From assembly GCF_026805545.1 (NCBI RefSeq), contig NZ_JAPRFR010000001.1, positions 310,001 to 374,000 of the forward strand: a stretch of 64,000 nucleotides of DNA, in the 5' to 3' direction. The DNA is from Aerococcus kribbianus (GTDB lineage: Bacteria > Bacillota > Bacilli > Lactobacillales > Aerococcaceae). The position numbers were made by a program, and so were the translations under genes. Below, one piece after another: positions 7,161 to 15,613 of this stretch (the stretch's first letter is position 1; each line of letters starts with the position of its first letter). The notes beneath the pieces are model-generated. The model was given only the letters and a program-made list of their open reading frames with translations. It searched no databases and was not told where the DNA came from.

Positions 7161-9560
7161 CTATTTACGTTTTCTACGAATTTTAAAGGCTTTCTTTTGA
7201 TTTTTGCCTTTGTTTCTTCCTTTACCTTTAGAGTTAGAATTATTTTTTCGGTTATGGCTTTTAGCTTTGTTTTTCCCCTTGGCATTTTTGCCTTTAAATT
7301 GTCCTTTTGTTTGGCCTTTTCCTAGCTTTTTGCCATGCTTACCAACTTTATGCGCCGTATTTCTTTTGCCGAATTTTCCTTTATTCTTATTGGCATTTTT
7401 ATCGGGAACAATCTCAAAGTCAATTTCGCGACTATCTAAATCCGTCTTAACGAGTTTTACTTGGACTCGATCACCAATTTTATAAGTATTACCAGTATGT
7501 TCACCAATAAGAACTAATTGCCGGGCCACATAATGATAGTAGTCATCATCTAAGGTGGAAATATGCACCAAACCTTCAACTGTATTATCTAATTCAACAA
7601 AGAAACCAAAACCAGTGACTGAGGAAACAATTCCGGTAAAGGTCATTCCAACCTTGTCTAGCATAAACTCCGTCTTCTTGAGACTATCAGTTTCTCGTTC
7701 TGCCTCAATACTGCGTCGTTCCATTTTAGAGGACTGGTCAGCAATTTCTTCTAAGTCGAGCGTCAAACGCGCCGCTTGGTCTTTATTAGGTTTCTTCTTA
7801 GCATAAGTATGAATTAAACGGTGAACAATTAAGTCAGGGTAACGGCGGATTGGTGAAGTAAAATGCGTATAATCTTCAGCCGCTAATCCGTAATGTCCAA
7901 TTGGCGTGACAGCATACTTCGCTTGCTGCATTGACCGTAAGAGCATCATTTTAACCACTGGACCGAATGTCTCGTCTTCCACTTCATGGAGAATTTTTTG
8001 TAAATTTTTAGGCTTCATATCATCCTTGGTCCCCTTAATGAAAAGGCCAAAGTTTGTCACAAATTCTAGGAAGCGTTGCAAACGGTCGGCATCTGGATGC
8101 TCGTGAATCCGATAAATAAATGGCAAGGATTTCTGGGTAAAGTGTTTGGCCACAGTTTCATTGGCCAATAGCATAAAGGACTCAATCATCATCTCACCCA
8201 CACCTCGTTCACGAAGATGAATAGCTAATGGTTTACCATCCCTATCGACTTCAATTTCAGATTCTGGCGTGTCAAAATTGATTGCTCCCCGCGCCTCACG
8301 CCGATCATAAAGCTTAAAATGCAAGTCTTGCATGGCCAATAGCATAGGGTAGATAGCTTGGTAGTGGTCAATTTGATTGGCATTATGATCTTCTAACATG
8401 TCATTAACCGCACTATAGGTCATCCGATAATCCGAATTAATAATAGAAGGTTGGATCTGATAATCAACTACCACCCCTTGTTGATTGACTTCCATCAAAC
8501 AAGACAGAGTTAATCGATCGACATTGGGATGCAAGGAACAGATTCCATTAGACAATCGTTGCGGTAACATCGGCACCACCCGATCAGTCAGGTAAACAGA
8601 GGTTCCTCGTTCAAAAGCTTCTTGGTCAATAGGACTATTTTTAGTGACATAGTGCGATACATCAGCAATGTGGACACCTAAACGTTGGTTGCCATTAGAA
8701 AGTTTTTCCATAGAAATGGCGTCATCCAAATCCTTAGCATCAGCCCCATCAATAGTAATAGTCAATAAATCTCTTAGGTCCAAACGTCCAGACAAGTCTT
8801 GGTCAGAAATACTTTCCGGTACTTGGTCAGCCTGTTTTTTAACCGCTTCAGGAAACTCAACCGGAATATCAAATAAATTTAAAATCGCTAAAATATCAAC
8901 GCCCGGTTCATCTTTATGGCCTAACTGTTTTACTACCTGACCGGTAACCCGGTGGGGATGGTCTGAACTTGGATAGTCGTCAATATCTAAGGCGACAATC
9001 TCACCAGTGACTGGGTGAAGCCCATCTTCCTTGACGAAGATATCAATTCGATCAAAGCCCTTATTCTGTGCCTTAATGCCACCATAAAAACCAGTTTCAG
9101 CTCGTAAGTGGTCATCAAAGGCCGTAAATTCACCGATTACTCGGCTAGTGTGCCGTTCTATAATAGCTGTGATTTCTCCTTCTGCAGACTTATCTGAACC
9201 TTCTTGTTTGGCTTGAGAAATCGTTACTTCAACCGTATCACCATTTAAGGCATTTCCAGTCGCTTGCTTGGGAATAAAAATATCGTCATCATAGTTTTCT
9301 ACCGAAACAAAGCCAAAGCCTTTATCATTTTGAGAAAAATGTCCAGTGACCACTTGATTGGTCATGGGCAAGCGGATTTTTCCTTGGGCAGAGATTTCAA
9401 TTTGTCCAGTCGCTTCTAAATGAGCGATTAACTTAACAAAGTCAGCAAAATCTTCGCCGTGGTCAAAACCCAAAGCTTGGCTTAATTCTTGGGTGGTCTT
9501 CCCTTGAGGTGCTTCAGTCAATTCGGCTTTAATTTGACGAGCAACAATTTTTTGTTTCAT
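7161..9560 (-). CDS. rnr: Ribonuclease R
   Basis: This is a 799-residue 3'-5' exoribonuclease that degrades structured RNA and helps tmRNA-linked quality control. In order it has an N-terminal winged helix (about 1-60), two cold-shock domains, the RNB catalytic domain with the Asp cluster in DGADAKDLDDAIS (about residues 270-280), an S1 domain (about 630-710) and a very basic Lys/Asn/Gly tail (720-799). Est ends 4 nt after its start codon region and smpB follows, the conserved order in Firmicutes. Confidence 0.97.
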   Translation of the reverse strand: MKQKIVARQIKAELTEAPQGKTTQELSQALGFDHGEDFADFVKLIAHLEATGQIEISAQGKIRLPMTNQVVTGHFSQNDKGFGFVSVENYDDDIFIPKQATGNALNGDTVEVTISQAKQEGSDKSAEGEITAIIERHTSRVIGEFTAFDDHLRAETGFYGGIKAQNKGFDRIDIFVKEDGLHPVTGEIVALDIDDYPSSDHPHRVTGQVVKQLGHKDEPGVDILAILNLFDIPVEFPEAVKKQADQVPESISDQDLSGRLDLRDLLTITIDGADAKDLDDAISMEKLSNGNQRLGVHIADVSHYVTKNSPIDQEAFERGTSVYLTDRVVPMLPQRLSNGICSLHPNVDRLTLSCLMEVNQQGVVVDYQIQPSIINSDYRMTYSAVNDMLEDHNANQIDHYQAIYPMLLAMQDLHFKLYDRREARGAINFDTPESEIEVDRDGKPLAIHLRERGVGEMMIESFMLLANETVAKHFTQKSLPFIYRIHEHPDADRLQRFLEFVTNFGLFIKGTKDDMKPKNLQKILHEVEDETFGPVVKMMLLRSMQQAKYAVTPIGHYGLAAEDYTHFTSPIRRYPDLIVHRLIHTYAKKKPNKDQAARLTLDLEEIADQSSKMERRSIEAERETDSLKKTEFMLDKVGMTFTGIVSSVTGFGFFVELDNTVEGLVHISTLDDDYYHYVARQLVLIGEHTGNTYKIGDRVQVKLVKTDLDSREIDFEIVPDKNANKNKGKFGKRNTAHKVGKHGKKLGKGQTKGQFKGKNAKGKNKAKSHNRKNNSNSKGKGRNKGKNQKKAFKIRRKRK

Positions 9561-9564
9561 CTTA

Positions 9565-10314
9565 TCACGTCCAGTCTAATTGCGCTAAAAAGTTAACAAC
9601 AGTTTCTTCAAACTCCTTGTGGCATTTATCTACGGTAATCACATGACCTGATTTAGGAAATTCATTATAATCCACTGGCGCACTGACTAGTGCCTCGGCC
9701 AATTTCTTCCCAGAATTCGCATCCACGAATTCGTCTTGGCCTGCTGAGGCGATATAATAAGGTAAGTTAATTTCACTCACTCGATCAGTGATGGCTTGGT
9801 TAATCGCATTTACTATGTCAAGGGTAGGTTTGAGGTCCTGTTTTAGATGGTCTAATTGGCCATAAAGATCAGCACCAGGAGTCCCTTGTTGTTGTAGAAC
9901 CCGTTTAGCATATTGAATAAATTCAGAGGGAACATTGGATTCTCCCATGTCATCAGTCATAATTGGAGTACAGAAGGATCCAGCGGCTAGAAGATCACGG
10001 TCAAATATCAAACTAGTTGCAATCGACCCTCCCAATGATAGACCCAAGGCAACAATTTTTTTGTATCCTTTAGCTTGCAAAAAATCATAGGCAGCTTGGC
10101 CATCAGCTACCCAACGTTTAGCATTTTTAGTATTTACAAGATCATAAACGTTTTCGGTAGCATGTCCAGATAAATGAGGGGCATAGACTGTATAACCCTC
10201 ACGCTGTAAGCGACGTCCTAACATACGAACATCATTTGAAGAACCTGTAAAGGCATGAAAAAGAATGACAGCTCGCTCTGATTCTTCAAATAAAAATGGT
10301 TTAGCTAATTTCAT
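9565..10314 (-). CDS. est: Carboxylesterase (alpha/beta hydrolase)
   Basis: The 249-residue protein is an alpha/beta hydrolase of the Bacillus Est30/YvaK type. The nucleophile elbow is GLSLGG (Ser about 94), the acid is probably Asp in AGQDEFVD (about 194), and the base is His in KSGHVITVD (about 224). It sits between secG and rnr as in Bacillus and many Lactobacillales. The physiological ester is not known. Confidence 0.92.
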   Translation of the reverse strand: MKLAKPFLFEESERAVILFHAFTGSSNDVRMLGRRLQREGYTVYAPHLSGHATENVYDLVNTKNAKRWVADGQAAYDFLQAKGYKKIVALGLSLGGSIATSLIFDRDLLAAGSFCTPIMTDDMGESNVPSEFIQYAKRVLQQQGTPGADLYGQLDHLKQDLKPTLDIVNAINQAITDRVSEINLPYYIASAGQDEFVDANSGKKLAEALVSAPVDYNEFPKSGHVITVDKCHKEFEETVVNFLAQLDWT

Positions 10315-10381
10315 GGCTTCCTCCTAATAATACTCAAGCTACAAAAAAGCGGTCCACAAAGTGAACACGCTAAGTCACAAT

Positions 10382-10615
10382 TTATGATGATAGTTTAGCT
10401 AACAGTAACGCTAAAACCATGAAAATAAATCCTAGGATAATCGTCATCTTATTTAATACCGCTTCAAAACCACGGGCCTTTTTGTTCTTACCAAATAAGG
10501 CTTCAGCACCACCAGTTAAATTACTTGCAGCATTATTTTTAGATGGTTGGATAACAACGATAAAAATCAATAAAACAGAAACGATTATAATAGCGGTCAT
10601 TAATGTTTGGTACAC
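10382..10615 (-). CDS. secG: Preprotein translocase subunit SecG
   Basis: The 77-residue protein has two membrane segments (about 5-25 and 55-75) joined by a polar loop with NLTGGAEALFGK, the usual SecG pattern. It is an accessory subunit of the SecYEG channel. The start is GTG with GGAGGAG 5 nt upstream. It is the first gene of secG-est-rnr-smpB. Confidence 0.94.
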   Translation of the reverse strand: MYQTLMTAIIIVSVLLIFIVVIQPSKNNAASNLTGGAEALFGKNKKARGFEAVLNKMTIILGFIFMVLALLLAKLSS

Positions 10616-10698
10616 GTTTACTCCTCCATTTCAAAGTCCTTCCTATTTTATCATAAATAATTAAGCCATACAATCCAAAGCTTTTCAATCATTTGAAC

Positions 10699-10748
10699 AA
10701 AAAAGAGTCAAAGTGCCTTGACTTTCATCTTGGCAACTTTGACTCTTA
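10699..10748 (-). terminator. Terminator of the opp operon
   Basis: AAGAGTCAAAG (10,737-10,747 on the minus strand) pairs with CTTTGACTCTT (10,703-10,713), extended inside by GCC/GGC and followed by six T. It ends the oppBCDF transcript beyond the repeat unit at 10,793-10,938. Confidence 0.8.
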
Positions 10749-10792
10749 TCTGAGTGCTTTCAAATCGGACTTTTCATATTTTATCGTACATT

Positions 10793-10938
10793 TGAGGCTA
10801 CCCGTTTTTCATCTCATCCTTATAGTCGAGTTCTGAAATGCAGCTCCTTCGACTGTTTCCTAAAGCTGTTTGGATAGGTTTCTCCTATCCTGAACACTTT
10901 ACTCCAACAGCTCGGAGCTCCCGCATTTCATCGCATCC
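10793..10938 (-). repeat. Structured 120-nt repeat: one full unit and one partial, after oppF
   Basis: On the minus strand the full unit (10,938-10,822) starts GGATGCGATGAAATGCGGGAG and ends GGAGCTGCATTTCAGAACTCGACTA, broken here only by the variable middle. It is nearly the same as unit 4 of the array at 39,875. The outer arms GAAATGC..GAGCTCC and GGAGCT..GCATTTC pair, and the inner hairpin GGATAGG/CCTATCC is also closed. A second unit begins (GGATGAGATGAAAAACGGGTAG, 10,818-10,793) but is cut short. The repeat follows the oppF stop by 15 nt and lies before the operon terminator, so it would be part of the opp mRNA 3' end. Confidence 0.85.
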
Positions 10939-10952
10939 TTTTTTGTTGCACC

Positions 10953-11897
10953 CTACCCTAAGCGTTGTTGGTATTCTTTTTTGTAGCCATCGACTTCATC
11001 AGGACGGCAATAAACATAGTGACCAGGAGCGATTTCGGTCATCATTTCATCACCAGAGAATTCGGCGTGATCATAAGTAATCCGCTTCCGATTCCGTTCA
11101 TAGATTGGATCAGGCAAAGGTATGGCTGACAAGAGGCTCTTAGTATAAGGATGTAAACCGTGGAAATAAATTTCATCGGCAGCACCCATTTCCACTAACT
11201 TCCCATGGTACATTACCCCAATTCGGTCAGAAATGTACTTAACCATTGATAAGTCATGAGCGATGAATAAGAAAGTTAAATCAAATTCATCCTGTAACTC
11301 CTGTAAAAGGTTGACAACTTGGGCTTGGATAGACACATCCAAAGCAGAAATAGGTTCGTCAGCCACAATCATTTTAGGGTTAACGGCTAAGGCACGAGCA
11401 ATCCCAATCCGCTGGCGTTGCCCTCCAGAAAACTCATGGGGATAACGAGAACCATGGTTTGGATTTAAGCCTACCTTGCTTAGTAGTTCTCCCACTTTAG
11501 TCTTTAGATCAGATTTTGACTTAACGAGATTATGGATGGTTAGACCTTCTGCGATAATATCTTCAACCTTCATCCGCGGATTTAAAGACGCATAAGGATC
11601 TTGAAAAATCATTTGGATATCTTTACGAAAGTCCAACATGTCATGGCGAGATTTTAACTGGGCAATATCGTTACCTTCAAAAATAATTTGACCATCTGTA
11701 GGATTATAAAGACGGATAATTGCTCGTCCGGTAGTGGTTTTCCCTGAGCCAGACTCTCCAACTAAACCGAAAGTTTCCCCAGGATAGATATCAAAACTAA
11801 TATCATCAATGGCGCGGACTTCATTATTTTGCCCTTCGTTAAAGTATTGTTTTAAGTGCCGTACTTTTAGTAACGGTTCTCCCACTTGTTTACTCAT
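10953..11897 (-). CDS. oppF: Oligopeptide ABC transporter ATP-binding protein OppF
   Basis: The 314-residue ATPase powers peptide import with OppD. It has Walker A GESGSGKTT (about 50-58), signature SGGQRQRIGIARAL, Walker B MIVADEP and the C-terminal oligo/dipeptide extension (YTKSLLSAIPLPDP). ATG 11,897 follows GAGGAGG. The reading frame overlaps the end of oppD by 8 nt, a sign of translational coupling. It is the last gene of oppBCDF. Confidence 0.95.
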   Translation of the reverse strand: MSKQVGEPLLKVRHLKQYFNEGQNNEVRAIDDISFDIYPGETFGLVGESGSGKTTTGRAIIRLYNPTDGQIIFEGNDIAQLKSRHDMLDFRKDIQMIFQDPYASLNPRMKVEDIIAEGLTIHNLVKSKSDLKTKVGELLSKVGLNPNHGSRYPHEFSGGQRQRIGIARALAVNPKMIVADEPISALDVSIQAQVVNLLQELQDEFDLTFLFIAHDLSMVKYISDRIGVMYHGKLVEMGAADEIYFHGLHPYTKSLLSAIPLPDPIYERNRKRITYDHAEFSGDEMMTEIAPGHYVYCRPDEVDGYKKEYQQRLG

Positions 11898-13104
11898 GTA
11901 AGTCCTCCTCACCTAAACTAGTCCGAACATCAGGATCTAAGCCAGTCGCAGCTAAATTTTCAGCATAAGGGTCATTCGATTGGCTGTCATTTTCTTGGTC
12001 TTCTCCAGTCATAATGGAATTATCTTCAGATATGATTTCTTCGAATCCTTGGTTGGAATGTACGTCTTTACCAGCTTGTAAGTCTTGGTAAATGGCATAA
12101 CGTCGTTTGATTTCCGCAGGTGGATCGACTTCAGGCGCATCTGGATGTAACAGCCATGTTTTAGCTCGGTGTGATTCTGTTACTGCAAACATTGGAGGGG
12201 CTTCTTTGAAGTCAATTTCCATCGCATAGTCAGACCGAATCGCAAAGGCATCACCTTGGGGAGGATCCAACAAGTCTGGCGGAGTACCAGGAATTGAAAT
12301 TAGCTCCCCTTCTGTGTCCAAGGTAGGCATAGACCCAATCAATCCCCATGTATATGGATGTTGAGGATTGTAAAAGATTTCATCAACACTTCCTTCTTCT
12401 ACAATCTCACCAGCATACATTACGGCCACACGGTCAGCAACATTAGCAACGACACCCAAGTCATGAGTAATGAAGATAATTGAAGTTTCAATCTTATCCT
12501 GTAATTTCTTCATTAATTCTAAAATTTGTGCTTGAATAGTGACGTCCAAAGCAGTGGTTGGTTCGTCAGCAATCAAGATTTTAGGGTTACATGCCAAGGC
12601 AATTGCGATAACAATCCGCTGCCGTTGTCCACCAGAAAATTGGTGGGGATAATTGTTCATTCGTTGTTTGGCATTTGGAATACCAACCAATTCAAGAATT
12701 TCGGCTGCTCGCTCGTAGGCTTGGCTTTTAGACATGTCTTGATGGAGAATGATTGGTTCAGCAATTTGCTTACCAATTTTGATAACGGGGTTTAATGACG
12801 TCATTGGATCTTGGAAAATCATCGCAATATCTTTTCCCCGAATTTTCTGCATTTCTTTATCAGTTTTTTCTAAGATATTGCTACCTTCAAAGTTAATTTC
12901 GCCACCCTTAATCATGGCGTTGTTGGCTAATAATTTCATAATTGAACGCACCGTAACAGATTTACCAGATCCTGATTCTCCTACGATGGCTAAGGTTTCT
13001 CCCTTGTTTAAATGAAAATCAACCCCGCGAATAGCTTGTACTTCACCTGAATAGGTGTCAAAGGATATGCGTAAATCATTAACGTCTAAAATTCTTTCTG
13101 TCAT
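11890..13104 (-). CDS. oppD: Oligopeptide ABC transporter ATP-binding protein OppD
   Basis: The 404-residue ATPase pairs with OppF. Walker A is GESGSGKS (about 40-47), the signature SGGQRQRIVIAIAL and Walker B ILIADEPTTALD are intact, and the oligopeptide C-terminal domain includes HPYTWGLIGSMPTLD and a PGTPPDLLDPP motif. It is about 50 residues longer than the usual OppD because of a very acidic tail (about 355-404) rich in Glu, Asp and Asn. The role of that tail is unknown. Confidence 0.95.
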   Translation of the reverse strand: MTERILDVNDLRISFDTYSGEVQAIRGVDFHLNKGETLAIVGESGSGKSVTVRSIMKLLANNAMIKGGEINFEGSNILEKTDKEMQKIRGKDIAMIFQDPMTSLNPVIKIGKQIAEPIILHQDMSKSQAYERAAEILELVGIPNAKQRMNNYPHQFSGGQRQRIVIAIALACNPKILIADEPTTALDVTIQAQILELMKKLQDKIETSIIFITHDLGVVANVADRVAVMYAGEIVEEGSVDEIFYNPQHPYTWGLIGSMPTLDTEGELISIPGTPPDLLDPPQGDAFAIRSDYAMEIDFKEAPPMFAVTESHRAKTWLLHPDAPEVDPPAEIKRRYAIYQDLQAGKDVHSNQGFEEIISEDNSIMTGEDQENDSQSNDPYAENLAATGLDPDVRTSLGEEDLHE

Positions 13105-13116
13105 CTCTTTAACCTC

Positions 13117-14160
13117 CTAATCAGTTGTTTTTGGATCGAGGGCATCACGTAAACCGTTAGCTAACATATTGAAGGCTACCATTACCACACAGATTACCCC
13201 AGCTGGATACCACATTAAGTGCGGTAAGAAGCGGAAGGTCTTATACCCATCATTGATCAAGGTACCAAGTGAGGCTTCTGGTGCTGGAATACCTAAACCG
13301 ATAAAGCTCAAGAAGGCCTCGAAGAAGATAGCAGATGGAATTGAGAATACTGTTTGGATAATAATGATACCTGACAAGTTAGGCAGAATATGTTTAAAGG
13401 CAATATTGATTGCTGATTCTCCCAAGGAGCGTGCCGCTAAAATGTATTCTTGGTTTTTCAGTTTCAGTGTTTGCGCCCGGATGATTCGTGCCATAGAAAT
13501 CCATTCAGTTAAGGCTAAGGCGATAATAATAGAGCCGATTCCGGGATCTAAAATTAAAAGCATTAAGATAACCACAACTAGATTAGGTACCCCAGACAAT
13601 ACTTCTAGAATACGCATCATAACATTATCTACACGACCCCCGCACCAACCAGCGATAATACCATAAGGCACACCAATTAGTAGGTTAAAGGCAGCTGCAA
13701 TAAAACCAATAAATAAAGAAACACGTGTCCCGTATAAAATACGTGATAAGAGATCCCGTCCCAAAGCATCTGTCCCCAGATAGAAATAAGTGCCTTCACC
13801 TACGCCAGCTTGGGCATATTTATCAATAACCGTTGTGCCACCTGCTGTTGTTTGTGTTCCATTAAACCAAGAGAAGTTTTCTAAGCCAGGAATTTTGGGG
13901 GGCAAGTTGGCTAATTGTGTATTTTGTATTGCTGGATCATGTGGCGCCAAAACTGGTGCCAAGATAGCGATAATAGCTACAATAATCAAGATAAGCAAAG
14001 ACACTATGGCTACTTTATTTTTCTTTAAACGCCGCCATGCATCTTGGAGGAATGTAAGTGATTCACCTGCAATTTGTTCACGTTCTTCCGTGTTTTTTAT
14101 GGTAACCGGACGAAATTGGTCAGCAGAAATGTGTTGGTAATTTGTATTGACTTCAGCCAT
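13117..14160 (-). CDS. oppC: Oligopeptide ABC transporter permease OppC
   Basis: The 347-residue membrane subunit has one N-terminal segment (about 50-72), a long extracytoplasmic loop (to about 140) and five further segments. The permease coupling motif EWISMARIIRAQTLKLKNQEYILAARSLG (EAA type) is clear. OppB lies 1 nt upstream and OppD 12 nt downstream. Confidence 0.95.
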   Translation of the reverse strand: MAEVNTNYQHISADQFRPVTIKNTEEREQIAGESLTFLQDAWRRLKKNKVAIVSLLILIIVAIIAILAPVLAPHDPAIQNTQLANLPPKIPGLENFSWFNGTQTTAGGTTVIDKYAQAGVGEGTYFYLGTDALGRDLLSRILYGTRVSLFIGFIAAAFNLLIGVPYGIIAGWCGGRVDNVMMRILEVLSGVPNLVVVILMLLILDPGIGSIIIALALTEWISMARIIRAQTLKLKNQEYILAARSLGESAINIAFKHILPNLSGIIIIQTVFSIPSAIFFEAFLSFIGLGIPAPEASLGTLINDGYKTFRFLPHLMWYPAGVICVVMVAFNMLANGLRDALDPKTTD

Positions 14161-14161
14161 A

Positions 14162-15106
14162 TTAATTTCCTCCTTCTGAATTCACACGAATACGTGGGTC
14201 AACCACACCATAAAGAATATCAACTAATAGCAACATAGCACATAGTAAAAATGAATACATAATGGTAATCCCCATAATCGTTGGGTAGTCGTTGGTCTGA
14301 ATTGATTTTACAAATTGTTCTCCAATTCCTGGAATGGCAAAAATATTTTCGACAACCATGGATCCAGTCATCAACCCCACCAATAGTGGCCCTAAAATAG
14401 TCAGCAAAGGAATTAAGGCATTTCTAACACCATGTTTAAAGGAGACAGCCGCTTTACTCAATCCCTTGGCACGAGCCAGTTCAATATAATCGGAGTTCAA
14501 AACATCCACCATCTCAGTTCGAACAAAACGACTTGAATCTGATATCGGTGAAATCATCAAGGCAACAGTTGGAAGGACAGTGGCAGCAAATGAACCATCC
14601 CACAAAGCAATCGGGAACCAATTCAACTGTACTGCAAAAACTAATTGCAGTAATACTGCGAATACAAAAGAAGGAATTGACCGCCCAATAATAGCGACAA
14701 AGGTTGCTGTGGAGTCAATCCAAGTGTTTTTAAACATCGCAGCAATTACCCCTAAAACAATTCCTAAACCAGTCCCAAAAATCATGGCTTGGAAACCTAA
14801 TTGAAAGGATGGTCCCATCCGATTACCTAACAAGGTAGAAACAGGAGTATTATTGAATTGGAAAGATACGCCTAAGTCACCAGTTAATAAGCCTAGTATG
14901 TAACGGCCAAATTGAACAATGACCGGATCGTTAAGACCATATTTCTCATTCATAATATAAATTTGCTCCGGTGATAATTTGTCCTCGTTATTAAACGGTG
15001 TTCCGGGTAATAATTTCATTAAGAAAAATGTTATTGATGCAATTAGAAATAAGGTAAGGGCCATATAGAATAACCGCCGTGCGAGATATTTACCATATGA
15101 TTTCAT
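14162..15106 (-). CDS. oppB: Oligopeptide ABC transporter permease OppB
   Basis: The 314-residue permease has six membrane segments and the EAA motif EMVDVLNSDYIELARAKGLSKAAVSFKHGVRNALIP. The start is ATG 15,106 (MKSYGKYLARR) because GGAGGTG lies 9 nt upstream. Extending to the TTG at 15,124 would place the ribosome site inside the gene. It is the first gene of oppBCDF. The oppA genes lie further upstream, on the far side of an opposed gene. Confidence 0.94.
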   Translation of the reverse strand: MKSYGKYLARRLFYMALTLFLIASITFFLMKLLPGTPFNNEDKLSPEQIYIMNEKYGLNDPVIVQFGRYILGLLTGDLGVSFQFNNTPVSTLLGNRMGPSFQLGFQAMIFGTGLGIVLGVIAAMFKNTWIDSTATFVAIIGRSIPSFVFAVLLQLVFAVQLNWFPIALWDGSFAATVLPTVALMISPISDSSRFVRTEMVDVLNSDYIELARAKGLSKAAVSFKHGVRNALIPLLTILGPLLVGLMTGSMVVENIFAIPGIGEQFVKSIQTNDYPTIMGITIMYSFLLCAMLLLVDILYGVVDPRIRVNSEGGN

Positions 15107-15168
15107 AAATTGCTTCACCTCCAAAATTGTGTTATTTTATTGTCATTACAATAGTAAGGAATGATTCC

Positions 15169-15552
15169 ATGACTAAACGCTTTTATAAGATTCTGACAAT
15201 TGTTTTAAGTATTTTACCACTAATCAGTTATTTTTTCTCAACTTTTAATCACTTTTTTTCTTATTTAAGCAACAGCTATTTTTATATGGCTGCCTTTTGC
15301 TTAATTATTGGCTTATTTGCTCATATTATAAAAGTTGGAACCTTTGATTTATTTGCCTTTAGTTTGAGAAAATACCTCCCTAAGAAAAGAAATGATTATG
15401 CAGCTGAAAAACTGCAGGATCAGTCTGATGATCAAGATATTCAACAGCTCTCTAAGAGTGTAGGATCTTGGTATATTCCGCTCTTGAAAATCGGAACATA
15501 TTTCTTAATCTTGTCATTGCTATGTTTAGGTCTATATTTTTTTACAAAGTAA
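15169..15552 (+). CDS. DUF3899-like small membrane protein
   Basis: This is a 127-residue protein with three hydrophobic segments (about 8-28, 38-58 and 104-124). The middle part reads SNSYFYMAAFCLIIGLFAHIIKVGTFDLFAFSLRKYL in two pieces around residues 33-70, and the GTFDLFAFSLRK stretch is what I recall of DUF3899 proteins. The function of that family is unknown. ATG 15,169 has TAAGGA 8 nt upstream. It is transcribed against the opp genes and splits the oppA genes from oppBCDF. Confidence 0.7.
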   Translation: MTKRFYKILTIVLSILPLISYFFSTFNHFFSYLSNSYFYMAAFCLIIGLFAHIIKVGTFDLFAFSLRKYLPKKRNDYAAEKLQDQSDDQDIQQLSKSVGSWYIPLLKIGTYFLILSLLCLGLYFFTK

Positions 15553-15561
15553 CCAATAAAT

Positions 15562-15593
15562 AAAAGGGCTGGACGGAGACGTCAGCCCTTTTA
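15562..15593. terminator. Bidirectional terminator
   Basis: AAAAGGGCTG pairs with CAGCCCTTTT around a short inner stem. It stands between the DUF3899-like gene (plus) and the oppA gene ending at 15,614 (minus), and has A and T runs on both sides. Confidence 0.8.
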
Positions 15594-15613
15594 TTCTGCT
15601 GTCAGTCGCTAAA

